The notes beneath the pieces are model-generated. The model had not been told where the DNA came from. It ran no database searches and saw only the letters and a list, made by a program, of their open reading frames with translations. A stretch of 64,000 bases of DNA from CAZNPL01 sp964574815. GTDB taxonomy: Bacteria; Planctomycetota; Phycisphaerae; UBA1845. The stretch is taken from contig CAZNPL010000009.1 of assembly GCA_964574815.1 (NCBI GenBank), positions 62,001 to 126,000 on the forward strand, read 5' to 3'. Of this stretch, positions 19,911 to 29,041 are shown piece by piece (the first letter of the stretch is position 1; the number at the start of each line of letters is the position of its first letter). Made by a program: the position numbers and the translations under genes.

Positions 19911-20830
19911 CGGGGAAACTGGTTCGCCGAATCCTCCAGGGCGTCCTCACTCTCTTTTGTGTATACGTGTTCACATTTCTCATGGTCATGGTAGTCCCCG
20001 GAAACCCGTTCGCCGCAGCGGAGCGGAACATGCCGCCGGAGGTGGTCCGGGCGCTCGAGGCCAGATACGACATGGACAACCAGCTCGAGTACTTTTTCCA
20101 ATTCCTCGCCGGCGCATTACGCTTCGATTTCGGTCCCTCTTTCCAATACAAGGACTGGACCTGCACGCAGATCATCTCCCAGGCACTGCCGGTCTCGGTT
20201 ACCCTGGGACTGTTGGCCATCCTGCTGGCCGTCATCGTCGGCGTGCCGGTCGGCGTCCTCGGCGCCGTGCACCGGAATAGCTGGTTTGACGTCACGACGC
20301 TTGGACTCGTCCTGCTGGGTATCTCCCTGCCGACTTTTGTAACGGCGTCGATTCTGCTGACCGTGTTTGCAATCTACCTGAAGGTCGTGCCCATCGGCGG
20401 GTGGGGATCGGTCGCCCATCTGCCGCTGCCGGCACTGGCGCTGTCGCTGCCGTTCATGGCCTACATCGCCCGCCTGACGCGCGTCGGCATGGTCGATGTT
20501 CTGTCGAGCGAGTTCATTCGGACGGCGTCGGCCAAGGGCCTCAGCTCCCGCCGCGTGATCTGGAAACATGCGTTCAAGGTGGCGTTCCTCCCGGTGCTGA
20601 GCTACCTAGGCCCCGCCGCCGCCGGGGCCATGACCGGCTCGTTCGTCGTTGAGAAGGTGTTCAGCGTGCCGGGCCTGGGGCAGCACTTCGTCGATTCGGC
20701 CCTGAACCTCGATCGCGGCCTCATTCTTGCCTGCGTTCTCGTTTATGCCGCAATCCTGATTGTGCTCAATCTCATTGTGGATTGCCTCTACGCGCTCGTG
20801 GACCCGCGAATCTCAGGAGCCGTCGGATGA
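19907..20830 (+). CDS. oppB: oligopeptide ABC transporter permease OppB-type (set 1)
   Basis: Inner-membrane permease with six predicted helices, 307 residues. The EAA-type loop that contacts the ATPase is clear: IRTASAKGLSSRRVIWKHAF near residue 204. The N-terminal FLMVMVVPGNPF segment is typical of OppB/DppB. It overlaps oppA by four bases and its own stop overlaps the next permease (ATGA at 20827), which indicates tightly coupled translation. Confidence 0.92.
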   Translation: MTGKLVRRILQGVLTLFCVYVFTFLMVMVVPGNPFAAAERNMPPEVVRALEARYDMDNQLEYFFQFLAGALRFDFGPSFQYKDWTCTQIISQALPVSVTLGLLAILLAVIVGVPVGVLGAVHRNSWFDVTTLGLVLLGISLPTFVTASILLTVFAIYLKVVPIGGWGSVAHLPLPALALSLPFMAYIARLTRVGMVDVLSSEFIRTASAKGLSSRRVIWKHAFKVAFLPVLSYLGPAAAGAMTGSFVVEKVFSVPGLGQHFVDSALNLDRGLILACVLVYAAILIVLNLIVDCLYALVDPRISGAVG

Positions 20831-21831
20831 TCCCCCCCTTGCCGAATCGCACTTGGCGACGATTTCGCCGTAACAAACCGGCATGGTGGTGCGCACTTGG
20901 GCTGGCTGGCGGGACCGCCGTCATGGTGCTCCTGCTGCCGTTTTCCGCAAGCTGGTACAACGTGCAGGACGTCGAGAACGCGGTCCGGGCCGAGCCCACC
21001 CTTTCCGGCGTGTCATCCTACAAGCTCTACGACCTCTCACTGCACGCAAGCCCCCGCGCTTCGCGGCTGGCGGGCATCGCACCGACGATGCACCGGGCCG
21101 CCGGCTGGTTCGGCTACGACGACGTCGGTCGCAGCCTGTTTTACCGGACCGCATTCGGCTGGCTTGTGAGCATGGCCATCGGACTGGGGGCGGCGGGAAT
21201 CTCGGTCACCATCGGCGTATTATGGGGTGCGGCGTCCGGCATGGCGGGCGGGCGGACCGACGCGGTGATGATGCGCACGGTGGACATTCTGTACGGGCTG
21301 CCGTACATACTCTTCGTGATGGTGTTGAAGGTCGTCCTGGAACCTCCGCTGGCCCACCTGCTCGGCGGACGTACTCAAATCGCCGGGATCGTTGTCCTCT
21401 TTCTGGCGATCGGCGCCGTGAGCTGGCTTACGATGGCACGCGTCATCCGAGGCCAAGTGCTCTCGCTGCGGCGACAGCCATTCATCGAGGCGGCCAAGGC
21501 CGCAGGCGTCGGCCCCGTGCGGATCCTCTGGCGGCATCTGGTGCCCAACCTGGTCGGGCCCATCGTCGTGTACGCCACACTGATCGTTCCGCAGGCCGTC
21601 CTGCAGGAGTCTTTTCTGAGCTTTCTCGGCATCGGCATTCAGCAGCCGACGCCTTCGCTGGGCCGCCTCGCCGCAGACGGCGTCCAAGCCGTAAACACGT
21701 TTGTCGGTTTCTGGTGGCTGATCGCGTTCCCCTGTGGCATCCTTGTCGCCACACTGCTCGCCCTGAATCTCATCGGCGACGGGCTGCGCGACGCCCTCGA
21801 CCCAACCGCCGAAAGATCGCGAACGGCCTGA
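20827..21831 (+). CDS. oppC: oligopeptide ABC transporter permease OppC-type (set 1)
   Basis: Second permease of set 1, 334 residues from the ATG at 20827 that overlaps the oppB stop. The N-terminal RFRRNKPAWWCALGL is the OppC-N domain; EAAKAAGVGPVRILWRHLVPN near residue 219 is the EAA loop; QESFLSFLGIGIQQPTPSLG near residue 260 is characteristic of OppC/DppC. No ATPase gene follows. The next gene is a second binding protein after 41 bp. Confidence 0.92.
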   Translation: MIPPLPNRTWRRFRRNKPAWWCALGLAGGTAVMVLLLPFSASWYNVQDVENAVRAEPTLSGVSSYKLYDLSLHASPRASRLAGIAPTMHRAAGWFGYDDVGRSLFYRTAFGWLVSMAIGLGAAGISVTIGVLWGAASGMAGGRTDAVMMRTVDILYGLPYILFVMVLKVVLEPPLAHLLGGRTQIAGIVVLFLAIGAVSWLTMARVIRGQVLSLRRQPFIEAAKAAGVGPVRILWRHLVPNLVGPIVVYATLIVPQAVLQESFLSFLGIGIQQPTPSLGRLAADGVQAVNTFVGFWWLIAFPCGILVATLLALNLIGDGLRDALDPTAERSRTA

Positions 21832-21872
21832 ATGGCAGCGGAAACGAATATGCAGCGGAGAGAATACCTGTC

Positions 21873-23618
21873 ATGCGACGATTGAACCTGCTGCCCCTGA
21901 TCATCGTTCTGCCAACGCTTGCCGCGAGCGCCATTGGACAAACCGACGACTACGACTTCACCGCCGATCCGCTCGTCAATCCGCCAACCCTTTCGCAGCC
22001 GGCCCCGGACGACCCTGACCTGATCGCCCGAGACGAAACGCTGTACCTCTCCCTCAAGGCCAACCCCAACACCCTGAACCCGATTCTCATGTCGTCCGCT
22101 CCCGAGGATCGCGTGCGCGAACTTGTGTTCGATCGGCCGCTCGAGATCAATCACCGGCTCGAGTGGATCATCAACGATGACGTCGTGGAGTCCTTCGAAT
22201 TCGCCCCGGATCACCGCTCGGCCATGATGAAGCTCAAGCCCGGCCGCACCTGGCACGACGGCCATCCGTATACCGCCGCGGACGTAGTGTTTTCGTGGCG
22301 ACAGATCATGGACACGCGCGTGCCCTGCCCCGTGGCTCGCAGCACGTCGGACCAGATCACCGACTGCACTGCCCTCGATCCGCTCACCGTGAAGTTCACC
22401 TTCGCCGCCGCGCTGGCCACGAACAAATGGCAGGTCATGTTCGAGGTCATCCCCCAACACATTTATGAGAAGGAGAAAGACAACGACCCCTCGCTGACAC
22501 GCGGCGATTACTACAACCACGCCAACCGTAATCCCATCGGCAATGGACCGTACCGGTTCGTCGAGTGGGTGCCCGATGACAAGGTGGTTCTCGAGCGATG
22601 GGACGGTTATCACGGCCGCAAGCCGCTCTTCAAACGCGTCGTCCTCCGCATCATTCCGAACCCGGTTACCCGTTTGAACCTGTTCGAGAGAGGCCGGATC
22701 CAGGAGTTCGAGATGACACCCCGGCAGTTCGCGGTCGAGTCAGACAACGAACGCTTCCGACGCGTCGGGGTCAAGGGCTATGGACAACAGTGGAAATACA
22801 TCTTCATTTGTTGGAACCAGGACGGTTCCAATCCGTTCTTTGCCGATCGCCGCGTCCGCGGTGCCATGAACCACGCCATCAACTACGATCGCCTGGTCCG
22901 GCAGGTCTACAGCGGCGTCTACGCCCGTTCCCACGGCTTGCATCATCCGTCCGCGCCGATGTACAACCCCGACATCGAGCTGTTTGACTTTGATCTGGAA
23001 CGGGCGGCGCAACTCCTCGACGAGGCCGGTTGGCATCGCGACCCCGACGACGGCTGGCGATACAAAAAGATCGAACGCGATGGAAAAAAGGTCCGCACGC
23101 GCTTCGCCTTCGCTCTGATGGTGCCGCGGGAGAGCATGACCTCCCCGAAGGTGGCCGCCATCCTCAAGGACGACCTCGCACGCATCGGCGTCGACATGGA
23201 CATCCGCGTCATCGACTGGGCCACCTTCAACGAATTACGGCGGCAGCACGAATTCGAGGCCCACATCGCCGCCTGGACCGCCGGCAAGGACCCCGACGAC
23301 GAACGCAATCTATGGACCACCGAGGCATACAAAGACGGCCGCAATTACGGAGGTTACAGCAATCCTCAGGTCGATAAACTCTACGAGTCAGCCCGCAAGT
23401 GTTTCAACGAGAAAGAGCGGATGGCCCACTATGCCAAGATCTCGAAGATCATCTACGAGGATGCCCCCTATGCCTTTCTGGTCAACGCCCCCATACTATG
23501 GGCCTTTGACAAGCACCTGCGCGGCGTGACTTACAGCCCGCGGGGACCTTGCCACTTTTATCCCGGCGTCAGGGACTGGTGGATTCACAAGAAGGACATC
23601 CGACCCGCCGGGGAGTAA
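21873..23618 (+). CDS. oppA: oligopeptide ABC transporter substrate-binding protein (set 2)
   Basis: Second family-5 binding protein, 581 residues. A Sec signal peptide is visible (MRRLNLLPLIIVLPTLAASAIG, cleavage before Gln-Thr-Asp). NPNTLNPILMSS near residue 60 and LKPGRTWHDGHPYTAADVVFSW near residue 115 are family landmarks. ATG at 21873 follows GGAGAG; the same frame is open far upstream across oppC but holds no gene there. It is only distantly related to the set 1 binding protein, so the two sets are not a recent duplication. Confidence 0.9.
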   Translation: MRRLNLLPLIIVLPTLAASAIGQTDDYDFTADPLVNPPTLSQPAPDDPDLIARDETLYLSLKANPNTLNPILMSSAPEDRVRELVFDRPLEINHRLEWIINDDVVESFEFAPDHRSAMMKLKPGRTWHDGHPYTAADVVFSWRQIMDTRVPCPVARSTSDQITDCTALDPLTVKFTFAAALATNKWQVMFEVIPQHIYEKEKDNDPSLTRGDYYNHANRNPIGNGPYRFVEWVPDDKVVLERWDGYHGRKPLFKRVVLRIIPNPVTRLNLFERGRIQEFEMTPRQFAVESDNERFRRVGVKGYGQQWKYIFICWNQDGSNPFFADRRVRGAMNHAINYDRLVRQVYSGVYARSHGLHHPSAPMYNPDIELFDFDLERAAQLLDEAGWHRDPDDGWRYKKIERDGKKVRTRFAFALMVPRESMTSPKVAAILKDDLARIGVDMDIRVIDWATFNELRRQHEFEAHIAAWTAGKDPDDERNLWTTEAYKDGRNYGGYSNPQVDKLYESARKCFNEKERMAHYAKISKIIYEDAPYAFLVNAPILWAFDKHLRGVTYSPRGPCHFYPGVRDWWIHKKDIRPAGE

Positions 23619-23662
23619 CGCCCTCGCAGCGATTGGTCCAGACGACAGCGTGGCAGGCCGGG

Positions 23663-24649
23663 ATGCTCCACTACACGCTCAAACGACTTCTCCTCGCCGT
23701 CCCCACCTTCATCGGCATCACCATCGTCACGTTTGCCATCGTCCACCTGTCGCCCGGAGACCCGGCACTGCAGAAGATGGACACCGGCCTCGGCACGGAA
23801 ATATCGATCGCCGAGTATGAGCAGCTCCGAACCTACTGGGGACTAGACGAACCGCTCGTGCTTCAGTACGTGCGATGGGTAAAACGGCTCGTCACGCTCG
23901 ACTTCGGCCGGTCGTTTTTCGACCATGAGCCGGTGACGTCCAAGATTCTCCGCCGCCTCCCGTGGACCCTGGCCTTGGCCCTCCTGTCGCTGTTCATCGG
24001 CCTGCTTTTTTCGATTCCCATCGGTGCCTGGTCCGCCTACCGCCGGCACGGCTGGTTCGATAACACCGTCGGCACGCTGTTGTATGCGCTCTATTCGGTG
24101 CCGAGCTACGTGATGGGCATGGCCCTGATCGTCCTGGTGGTCACGCTCCCGATCGACTGGGTCCCTCTTAGAGGCGCTATGTCGGACGACTTCGGCGAGC
24201 TGTCGCTTCCCGGCAAGGGCGTTGATCTGATGAAGCACTTTCTCTTGATCACAATCTGCTACACCTATCCGTCGCTGGCCTTCCAATCCCGCTTCGTCCG
24301 GAGCAACATGCTGGAGGTCCTGCGCCAGGACTACATCCGGACCGCGGAGGCCAAAGGCGTCGGCCGATTCGCGCTGGTTTCCCGGCACGCGTTCCGCAAC
24401 ACGCTTATACCGCTGGTAACGCATCTCGGACTCATCTTTCCCAGCCTGGTAAGCGGCTCAGTGATTCTCGAGTACATGTTCGGCTGGCCGGGAATCGGCA
24501 CACTCTTTTATGAAAGCATCATGAAGCGGGACTATCCCACGGTCATGGCGCTGTCGGTCATCACGGCCGTCATGGTGCAGCTCGGAACGCTGCTGGCCGA
24601 CCTGGCGTACGCATGGGCTGATCCCAGGGTGAGCTATGACAACGATTGA
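23663..24649 (+). CDS. oppB: oligopeptide ABC transporter permease OppB-type (set 2)
   Basis: Permease of 328 residues from ATG at 23663, where the family N-terminus MLHYTLKRLLLAVPTFIGI begins. A longer frame upstream is not supported. The EAA loop reads IRTAEAKGVGRFALVSRHAF near residue 221. It overlaps the following permease gene by 14 bp. Confidence 0.92.
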   Translation: MLHYTLKRLLLAVPTFIGITIVTFAIVHLSPGDPALQKMDTGLGTEISIAEYEQLRTYWGLDEPLVLQYVRWVKRLVTLDFGRSFFDHEPVTSKILRRLPWTLALALLSLFIGLLFSIPIGAWSAYRRHGWFDNTVGTLLYALYSVPSYVMGMALIVLVVTLPIDWVPLRGAMSDDFGELSLPGKGVDLMKHFLLITICYTYPSLAFQSRFVRSNMLEVLRQDYIRTAEAKGVGRFALVSRHAFRNTLIPLVTHLGLIFPSLVSGSVILEYMFGWPGIGTLFYESIMKRDYPTVMALSVITAVMVQLGTLLADLAYAWADPRVSYDND

Positions 24650-25724
24650 GACGCCGAACGTTCCCGCTGCGCCCTCCGGCCCGCCACCGGCGCACGAGAC
24701 CGGTGTCAGCTATTGGCGTCGCCTGTGGCGCCGCTTCCGGCGCAGCCGCCGCGGGTCGTTCGGGCTTCTCATCGTCGTGTTCCTGATGTTGGTGGCGTTC
24801 CTCTCGCCCCTGATCGCCGGCAACCAGCCGATCGTCTGTCGCTACCAGGGGCAGCTTTACTTTCCCGCGATCGTCCACGTGCTGGACAAAGTCCCGCTCC
24901 TGTCACGCTGGGTCGAGCAATCACGACCGTTCGGAATGGCCGGCTTCGACGCCAAAGACACCCTCGCTGATTCGTTCGCCGTCTGGCCGCCGGTCCCCTA
25001 CGGCCCGATCGAGACCACGACGGACAGCTCCGAGCCGCCCTCAGTCGACCACTGGCTCGGGACCGACGATCTCGGGCGCGATTTGATGTCGCGCATGGTT
25101 CATGGCGCCGTCGTCTCGGTGAAGGTCGGCATCGTGTCCATGGGCATTGCCGCGCTGATCGGCATTCTGGTGGGCGGCCTCGCCGGCTTCTATGGCGGCT
25201 GGGTAGACGCCGCCCTTTCGCGGCTCATCGAGGTGGTCATGTGTTTCCCGGTCTTTTTTTTGATCCTCTCGCTGATGGTCTGGCTTGAACCGGACATCAT
25301 GAACGTCATGATCGTCATCGGCCTGACCCGCTGGACGTCGATCGCGCGCTACAGCCGCGGCGAGTTCATCCGCCTCAAAACGCTCGACTACGTCGTCGCC
25401 GCCCGGGCGGCCGGCGCCGGGTCGATCCGCATCATGTGGCGGCACCTGCTGCCCAACTCCCTCGCTCCCGTCCTGGTGGCCGTCAGCTTCGGCATGGCCC
25501 AGGCGATCCTGATCGAGGCCGGCCTGAGCTGGCTGGGCTTCGGAGTCCAGTGGCCCGACCCGTCGTGGGGCAACATCCTCCGCTCCGCCTTCGACCAGAT
25601 TCGTGTCTCCCCCTACATGGTCTACCCCCCCTGCGTCGCCATCTTCCTGGCCGTCCTCGCCTACAACCTCATCGGCGACGCCCTCCGAGACGCCGTCGAC
25701 CCCCGACTCCAGCAGGAAACCTGA
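24636..25724 (+). CDS. oppC: oligopeptide ABC transporter permease OppC-type (set 2)
   Basis: Permease of 362 residues. The OppC-N part (WRRFRRSRRGSFGLLIVVF) is followed by a periplasmic insertion, then HWLGTDDLGRDLMSRMVHG near residue 140, a signature of OppC/DppC. The EAA loop is VAARAAGAGSIRIMWRHLLPN near residue 252, and a helix motif IEAGLSWLGFGVQWPDPSWG follows. Last gene of the set; the ATPases needed to drive transport must be encoded elsewhere. Confidence 0.92.
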   Translation: MTTIETPNVPAAPSGPPPAHETGVSYWRRLWRRFRRSRRGSFGLLIVVFLMLVAFLSPLIAGNQPIVCRYQGQLYFPAIVHVLDKVPLLSRWVEQSRPFGMAGFDAKDTLADSFAVWPPVPYGPIETTTDSSEPPSVDHWLGTDDLGRDLMSRMVHGAVVSVKVGIVSMGIAALIGILVGGLAGFYGGWVDAALSRLIEVVMCFPVFFLILSLMVWLEPDIMNVMIVIGLTRWTSIARYSRGEFIRLKTLDYVVAARAAGAGSIRIMWRHLLPNSLAPVLVAVSFGMAQAILIEAGLSWLGFGVQWPDPSWGNILRSAFDQIRVSPYMVYPPCVAIFLAVLAYNLIGDALRDAVDPRLQQET

Positions 25725-25916
25725 TTCGGCGTCGCATTTCCGCGCCCACGGTAGGGCGGATTTCACTCGCCGCCGGGACTCAGCTACCCATCAGTGGCCT
25801 TAACGGGAATTCAGGAAAACCCATGTCAGGTTCGCCGCTCGTTCGCGACTAACACCGAAACGTGCGTCGTTCGGCGGCGCGGATACTTCGGTGGAACTGC
25901 AAATTGGAGGACTGAC

Positions 25917-26582
25917 ATGAAGGCGATGACGATGGTTGCGACGTTGGCCGCGGTAACTCCTTGTCTGGGATCGGGATACGGTGACAAGGCCTCACGAACG
26001 TACGAAGTGACGTTTACGAATATCACCCATGGCGTGGTGCTCACGCCGCCGATCTTCGCGCTCAGCCACAGGCAGATCGACATTTTCGAGGTGGGGGAGC
26101 CGGCGAGCCTTGGGCTGGAGATGCTGGCCGAAGGGGGAATGACAGGCGAACTGAGGGCTGAACTGGAGGCCGTGGGCGTCCAGGACGTGGTGGAGACTGC
26201 AATGCCGGTCATGCCCGGGGCGTCGATCACGGTCGTTCTCGAGGGCGACCTGTTTTCGCGCTTGAACCTGGCGTCGATGCTGCTGCCCACCAACGACGGG
26301 TTCGTGGCCATGAACGGAGAGCGTTTGTGGAAGCGCTTCCAAGACCGGACGTTCTATCTGAAGTCACACGATGCAGGAACTGAAGTCAACGACGAAGTAT
26401 GTGCGAGCATTCCCGGGCCGCAATGTGGCGGCGAGGGGTTCAATGCGGCCGGGGGCGAGGGCTTCGTCGCGCCGCACGCCGGCATCCACGGCGAGGCGGA
26501 GCTCAGCCGGATGATGTACAATTGGGGCGAGCCGGTCGCAAAGGTGACGGTTCGTATTGCAAGGAACGACTCGGACGATTAA
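25917..26582 (+). CDS. secreted spondin-domain protein
   Basis: 221 residues with a short signal peptide (MKAMTMVATLAAVTPCLGSG). The rest matches the bacterial spondin_N domain: YEVTFTNITHGVVLTPPIFALSH, then IFEVGEPASLGLEMLAEGG, and a PGASITVVLEG strand. In bacteria this domain is found in exported proteins of unknown function. The start is ATG at 25917 with GGAGG six bases upstream; the longer in-frame opening lacks a site. A likely disulfide pair (CASIPGPQC) lies near residue 162. Stands alone between the transporter set and the Hdr operon. Confidence 0.75.
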   Translation: MKAMTMVATLAAVTPCLGSGYGDKASRTYEVTFTNITHGVVLTPPIFALSHRQIDIFEVGEPASLGLEMLAEGGMTGELRAELEAVGVQDVVETAMPVMPGASITVVLEGDLFSRLNLASMLLPTNDGFVAMNGERLWKRFQDRTFYLKSHDAGTEVNDEVCASIPGPQCGGEGFNAAGGEGFVAPHAGIHGEAELSRMMYNWGEPVAKVTVRIARNDSDD

Positions 26583-26950
26583 CCGGGCGTTGGGTACGAC
26601 CCCCGGCTTGCTTGCCGTTGTCTACGGCGCAAGAAAACGCGTGGGGCCACTGGAGGGGCTGAAACGGTCTTGCGATGCCATTCGGTGGGATGCTTGACCT
26701 AGCGTACAGGGTGAATCGGGCGCCGACACCGCAAAGTGGGTCGACGCGCCCGTGACGCCCTGCTTCGCTATACGACGCTTCGACCGCAGTATCGGGATGT
26801 TGCAGGAAGGGAACCGGGAAAGTGCCTCGCAGCACATCTACTCCGGAGCAAACGCTATTCAAGGAGGAACCAGACCGCCAAAGGCCGCCCTACAAAAAGA
26901 CGGGTACCCGATCGACGAGCTTTTGATTGCAGAACACCGCCCTTAGGCGG
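26583..26950. other. Intergenic gap between converging genes
   Basis: 368 bp between the spondin-domain gene and the end of the minus-strand Hdr operon. No gene supported. A six-base-pair hairpin (ACCGCC, loop CTTA, GGCGGT) at 26936-26951 abuts the ferredoxin stop codon and may help end the operon transcript, but it has no T-run. Confidence 0.4.
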
Positions 26951-27190
26951 TCACACGACCCGGCGGACCTTTGGCCAGACTTGAACGCCCGTCTGCGCGT
27001 CGTGCAGAACGATCCCCTGGAACGGGCAGGCCTGGGCGGCCCACAGGATGTTCTCGGGCGGATCACCCTCGGGATCGACGACGACAACCTTCATCTCGTC
27101 GTCAAGGGCAAAAGTCGACGGCGCCTCCTCGGTGCACGCCTTGTCGCCGACACACTGCTCTCGATCCACTTGAATGATATACTGTGCCAT
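26951..27190 (-). CDS. single-cluster ferredoxin with probable Asp ligand
   Basis: 79-residue electron carrier. Only three cysteines are available: CVGDKAC near residues 13-19 and the Cys of ACPFQGI near residue 60. In Pyrococcus furiosus ferredoxin the same pattern C-x2-D-x2-C plus C-P binds one [4Fe-4S] cluster with the Asp as fourth ligand; the second-position disulfide of that protein is absent here. ATG at 27190 is used; the family begins with this M-x-x-Y-I-I strand. It is the last gene of the kor-hdr operon, 13 bp after hdrCB, and is a plausible donor or acceptor for the complex. Confidence 0.85.
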   Translation of the reverse strand: MAQYIIQVDREQCVGDKACTEEAPSTFALDDEMKVVVVDPEGDPPENILWAAQACPFQGIVLHDAQTGVQVWPKVRRVV

Positions 27191-27203
27191 AGGCTCACTC
27201 CTT

Positions 27204-28715
27204 CTAGGATGAGTTCGGCTGCTGCTCCGCGACCTGTCCCTCCTTGGCCTCAAAACGCCGCAGGACCTCCGGTTTGAATCGCTGCCGCTCGAAACCGAGC
27301 TGATCGAAGTCGATTCCCTGTGCAAACGCCAGAAGCTGCAGGTAGTAGATGGGCGGTGTGTGATAGTCGGCGTTGAACTGCTTGGCCACCTTCAACTGGC
27401 CGTGGTCGAACTGCCCGAAACACGTGGGGCAAATCAGACACAGAATCTCCGCCTCCTCGTCCGTCACGGTGTCAAGCAAGTCGTGCATCATGTTCGACGG
27501 AGTGTCATCATTCTGGCACGCCTTGCCGCAGCAAAGGTACCAGTTGCGGTGGCGCACCGGCGTGGCCCCCAGGGCAGAGACCAGCTCCTCCATCACCGTC
27601 GGATTGTTCGGGTCGTCCACGTTCATGACGCGGCTGGGCTTGAGCAGGTGGCAGCCGTAGTGGATCGCCACCTTCAGCCCATCGAGGGGCCGGACCACAG
27701 ACTCGCGGATCGCCTCGTATCCGACGACGTCCCGCAACAGGGTCACGATGTGCCGCACGCGGGTGGTTCCGTTGTAGCGGCGCCCGATACGACTCAGCCG
27801 TTTGTTAACTTTCTCCCGCAGCGTCTCGTCTTGAAGCAGGTGGTACGTTTCCGAGAGCGTGGCCGTGCAGCCGGAACAGTTCGTGAAGATGTCCAGGTGC
27901 ATTTCCTCGGCGATCGACAGATTGCGCGCCGCAACCGACAGCCAGGAGGTCTTGTCCTTAGACTTAAAATAAATCGGATCAGGGCAGCACGACGTTCCCG
28001 GCAGGTCGACGATTTCGACCCCCAGCCGCCGCAAAGTCTCCCGGATGGCGAACTCCATGGCCGGATGCCGTGCCGGTATCAGGCAGCCGGGGAAGAACGC
28101 GAAGCGCTTCGTGCCCGATTTGCCAGACGCAGGCTGCACCTCATGCTGCTCCGCCGGCTCGGTCTCTCGCTCGATTTCGGCGAGACGGCCCGCGCCCGGG
28201 ACATCCTCCTCGCCCTCCTTCGACGCCGGCTCGATGAGCGCCTTGATCTCATCGACGGGGACCTCGGCCATCGGCGGCAGGCCGTACTTCGCCCGGTTCT
28301 TGTCAACCAACGGACTCATCGGCGTCGTCCGGCCGGTCTCCTCGAACGTCTTGATGATCTTCTTGACCGGCTCGGGGTAGTATCCCAGATCGGCCAGCAT
28401 GTTCTTGAGCGAGATGATCACCTCGACGGGCTTGACTTCCTGCGGGCAGCGCTCATGGCAGTTGTAGCAATTGGTACAGTGCCAAAGAATCGAGTCCTCG
28501 GTCAGCAGTTCCCCGCCGAGCCCGTACAGGACCTTCAGCATGATCTCGCGCGGGTTGAACCCCTCGCCGTACGTCGTCGCCGGGCAGTCCCCCACGCACG
28601 CGCCGCACTGATAGCAGTACGCGGCCAGGTTTCCCTCCACCTTCTCGGCCAGTTGCCGCCTGAAGTTGAAATCCACCCGGACGACGTCTTCCTTCTCATG
28701 CGTTGACACGCTCAT
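27204..28715 (-). CDS. hdrB: HdrC-HdrB fusion, heterodisulfide reductase-like
   Basis: 503-residue fusion. The N-terminal HdrC part carries two [4Fe-4S] motifs, CYQCGACVGDCP (about residues 34-45) and CTNCYNCHERCP (about 80-91). A linker of about 60 charged residues follows. The C-terminal HdrB part has two complete CCG motifs: FPGC, then CCPDP, then CSGC; and HYGC, then CCGKAC, then CPTC. In HdrB these hold two non-cubane [4Fe-4S] clusters that cleave a disulfide. The natural substrate here is unknown, since coenzyme M/B heterodisulfide is not expected in this organism. GAGGG precedes the ATG at 28715. Soluble, no membrane segment. Confidence 0.9.
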   Translation of the reverse strand: MSVSTHEKEDVVRVDFNFRRQLAEKVEGNLAAYCYQCGACVGDCPATTYGEGFNPREIMLKVLYGLGGELLTEDSILWHCTNCYNCHERCPQEVKPVEVIISLKNMLADLGYYPEPVKKIIKTFEETGRTTPMSPLVDKNRAKYGLPPMAEVPVDEIKALIEPASKEGEEDVPGAGRLAEIERETEPAEQHEVQPASGKSGTKRFAFFPGCLIPARHPAMEFAIRETLRRLGVEIVDLPGTSCCPDPIYFKSKDKTSWLSVAARNLSIAEEMHLDIFTNCSGCTATLSETYHLLQDETLREKVNKRLSRIGRRYNGTTRVRHIVTLLRDVVGYEAIRESVVRPLDGLKVAIHYGCHLLKPSRVMNVDDPNNPTVMEELVSALGATPVRHRNWYLCCGKACQNDDTPSNMMHDLLDTVTDEEAEILCLICPTCFGQFDHGQLKVAKQFNADYHTPPIYYLQLLAFAQGIDFDQLGFERQRFKPEVLRRFEAKEGQVAEQQPNSS

Positions 28716-28751
28716 TGAGCTTGTTCCCTCTTCGAGGTTCTCGATCCGCCG

Positions 28752-28913
28752 TCACGAGCCGCTCGGCGGAGCCTTCTTCTTGAGGTGCCGGATACTGTTC
28801 GACCGGCACTTCGGGCAGGAACGCTCCTTGTCCTCCCCCTTTTCGACGGGCTCCTGGTATTCGTGGCCGCAAGCCATGCAGCGGAAGGTCTCGATTGTCG
28901 TGGAAGTTGCCAT
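28752..28913 (-). CDS. 53-residue zinc-ribbon protein in the hdr operon
   Basis: Found by translating the complement between hdrCB and hdrA. ATG at 28913, TGA at 28752. Two CxxC knuckles (CMAC near residue 12 and CPKC near residue 33) make a small zinc ribbon or rubredoxin-like fold, followed by a basic tail (HLKKKAPPSGS). It resembles FmdB-type regulators in size, but identity is not certain. Codon-position base use looks coding, and it lies in line with its neighbours (36 bp to hdrCB, 128 bp from hdrA). It may bind metal or RNA, or carry electrons; I cannot choose. Confidence 0.65.
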   Translation of the reverse strand: MATSTTIETFRCMACGHEYQEPVEKGEDKERSCPKCRSNSIRHLKKKAPPSGS

Positions 28914-29041
28914 TGCAAGTAGCCGTCAGCCTTCAGCTTTGGGCTCTCCTTCGATTCATGCTGGTTGACTCGTTTTCATCGCCTTTGCCAGGCACGTTCG
29001 CACCTTAGAACTCTGGGCAGCGATTCGCGCGACCGCTTTAC

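Noticed and set aside
20883..21872. Long plus-strand open frame ahead of the second oppA, overlapping oppC
   Set aside because: It is only the oppA frame left open by high GC across oppC. It is Arg/Ala-rich, has no motif, and oppC is clearly the real gene there.
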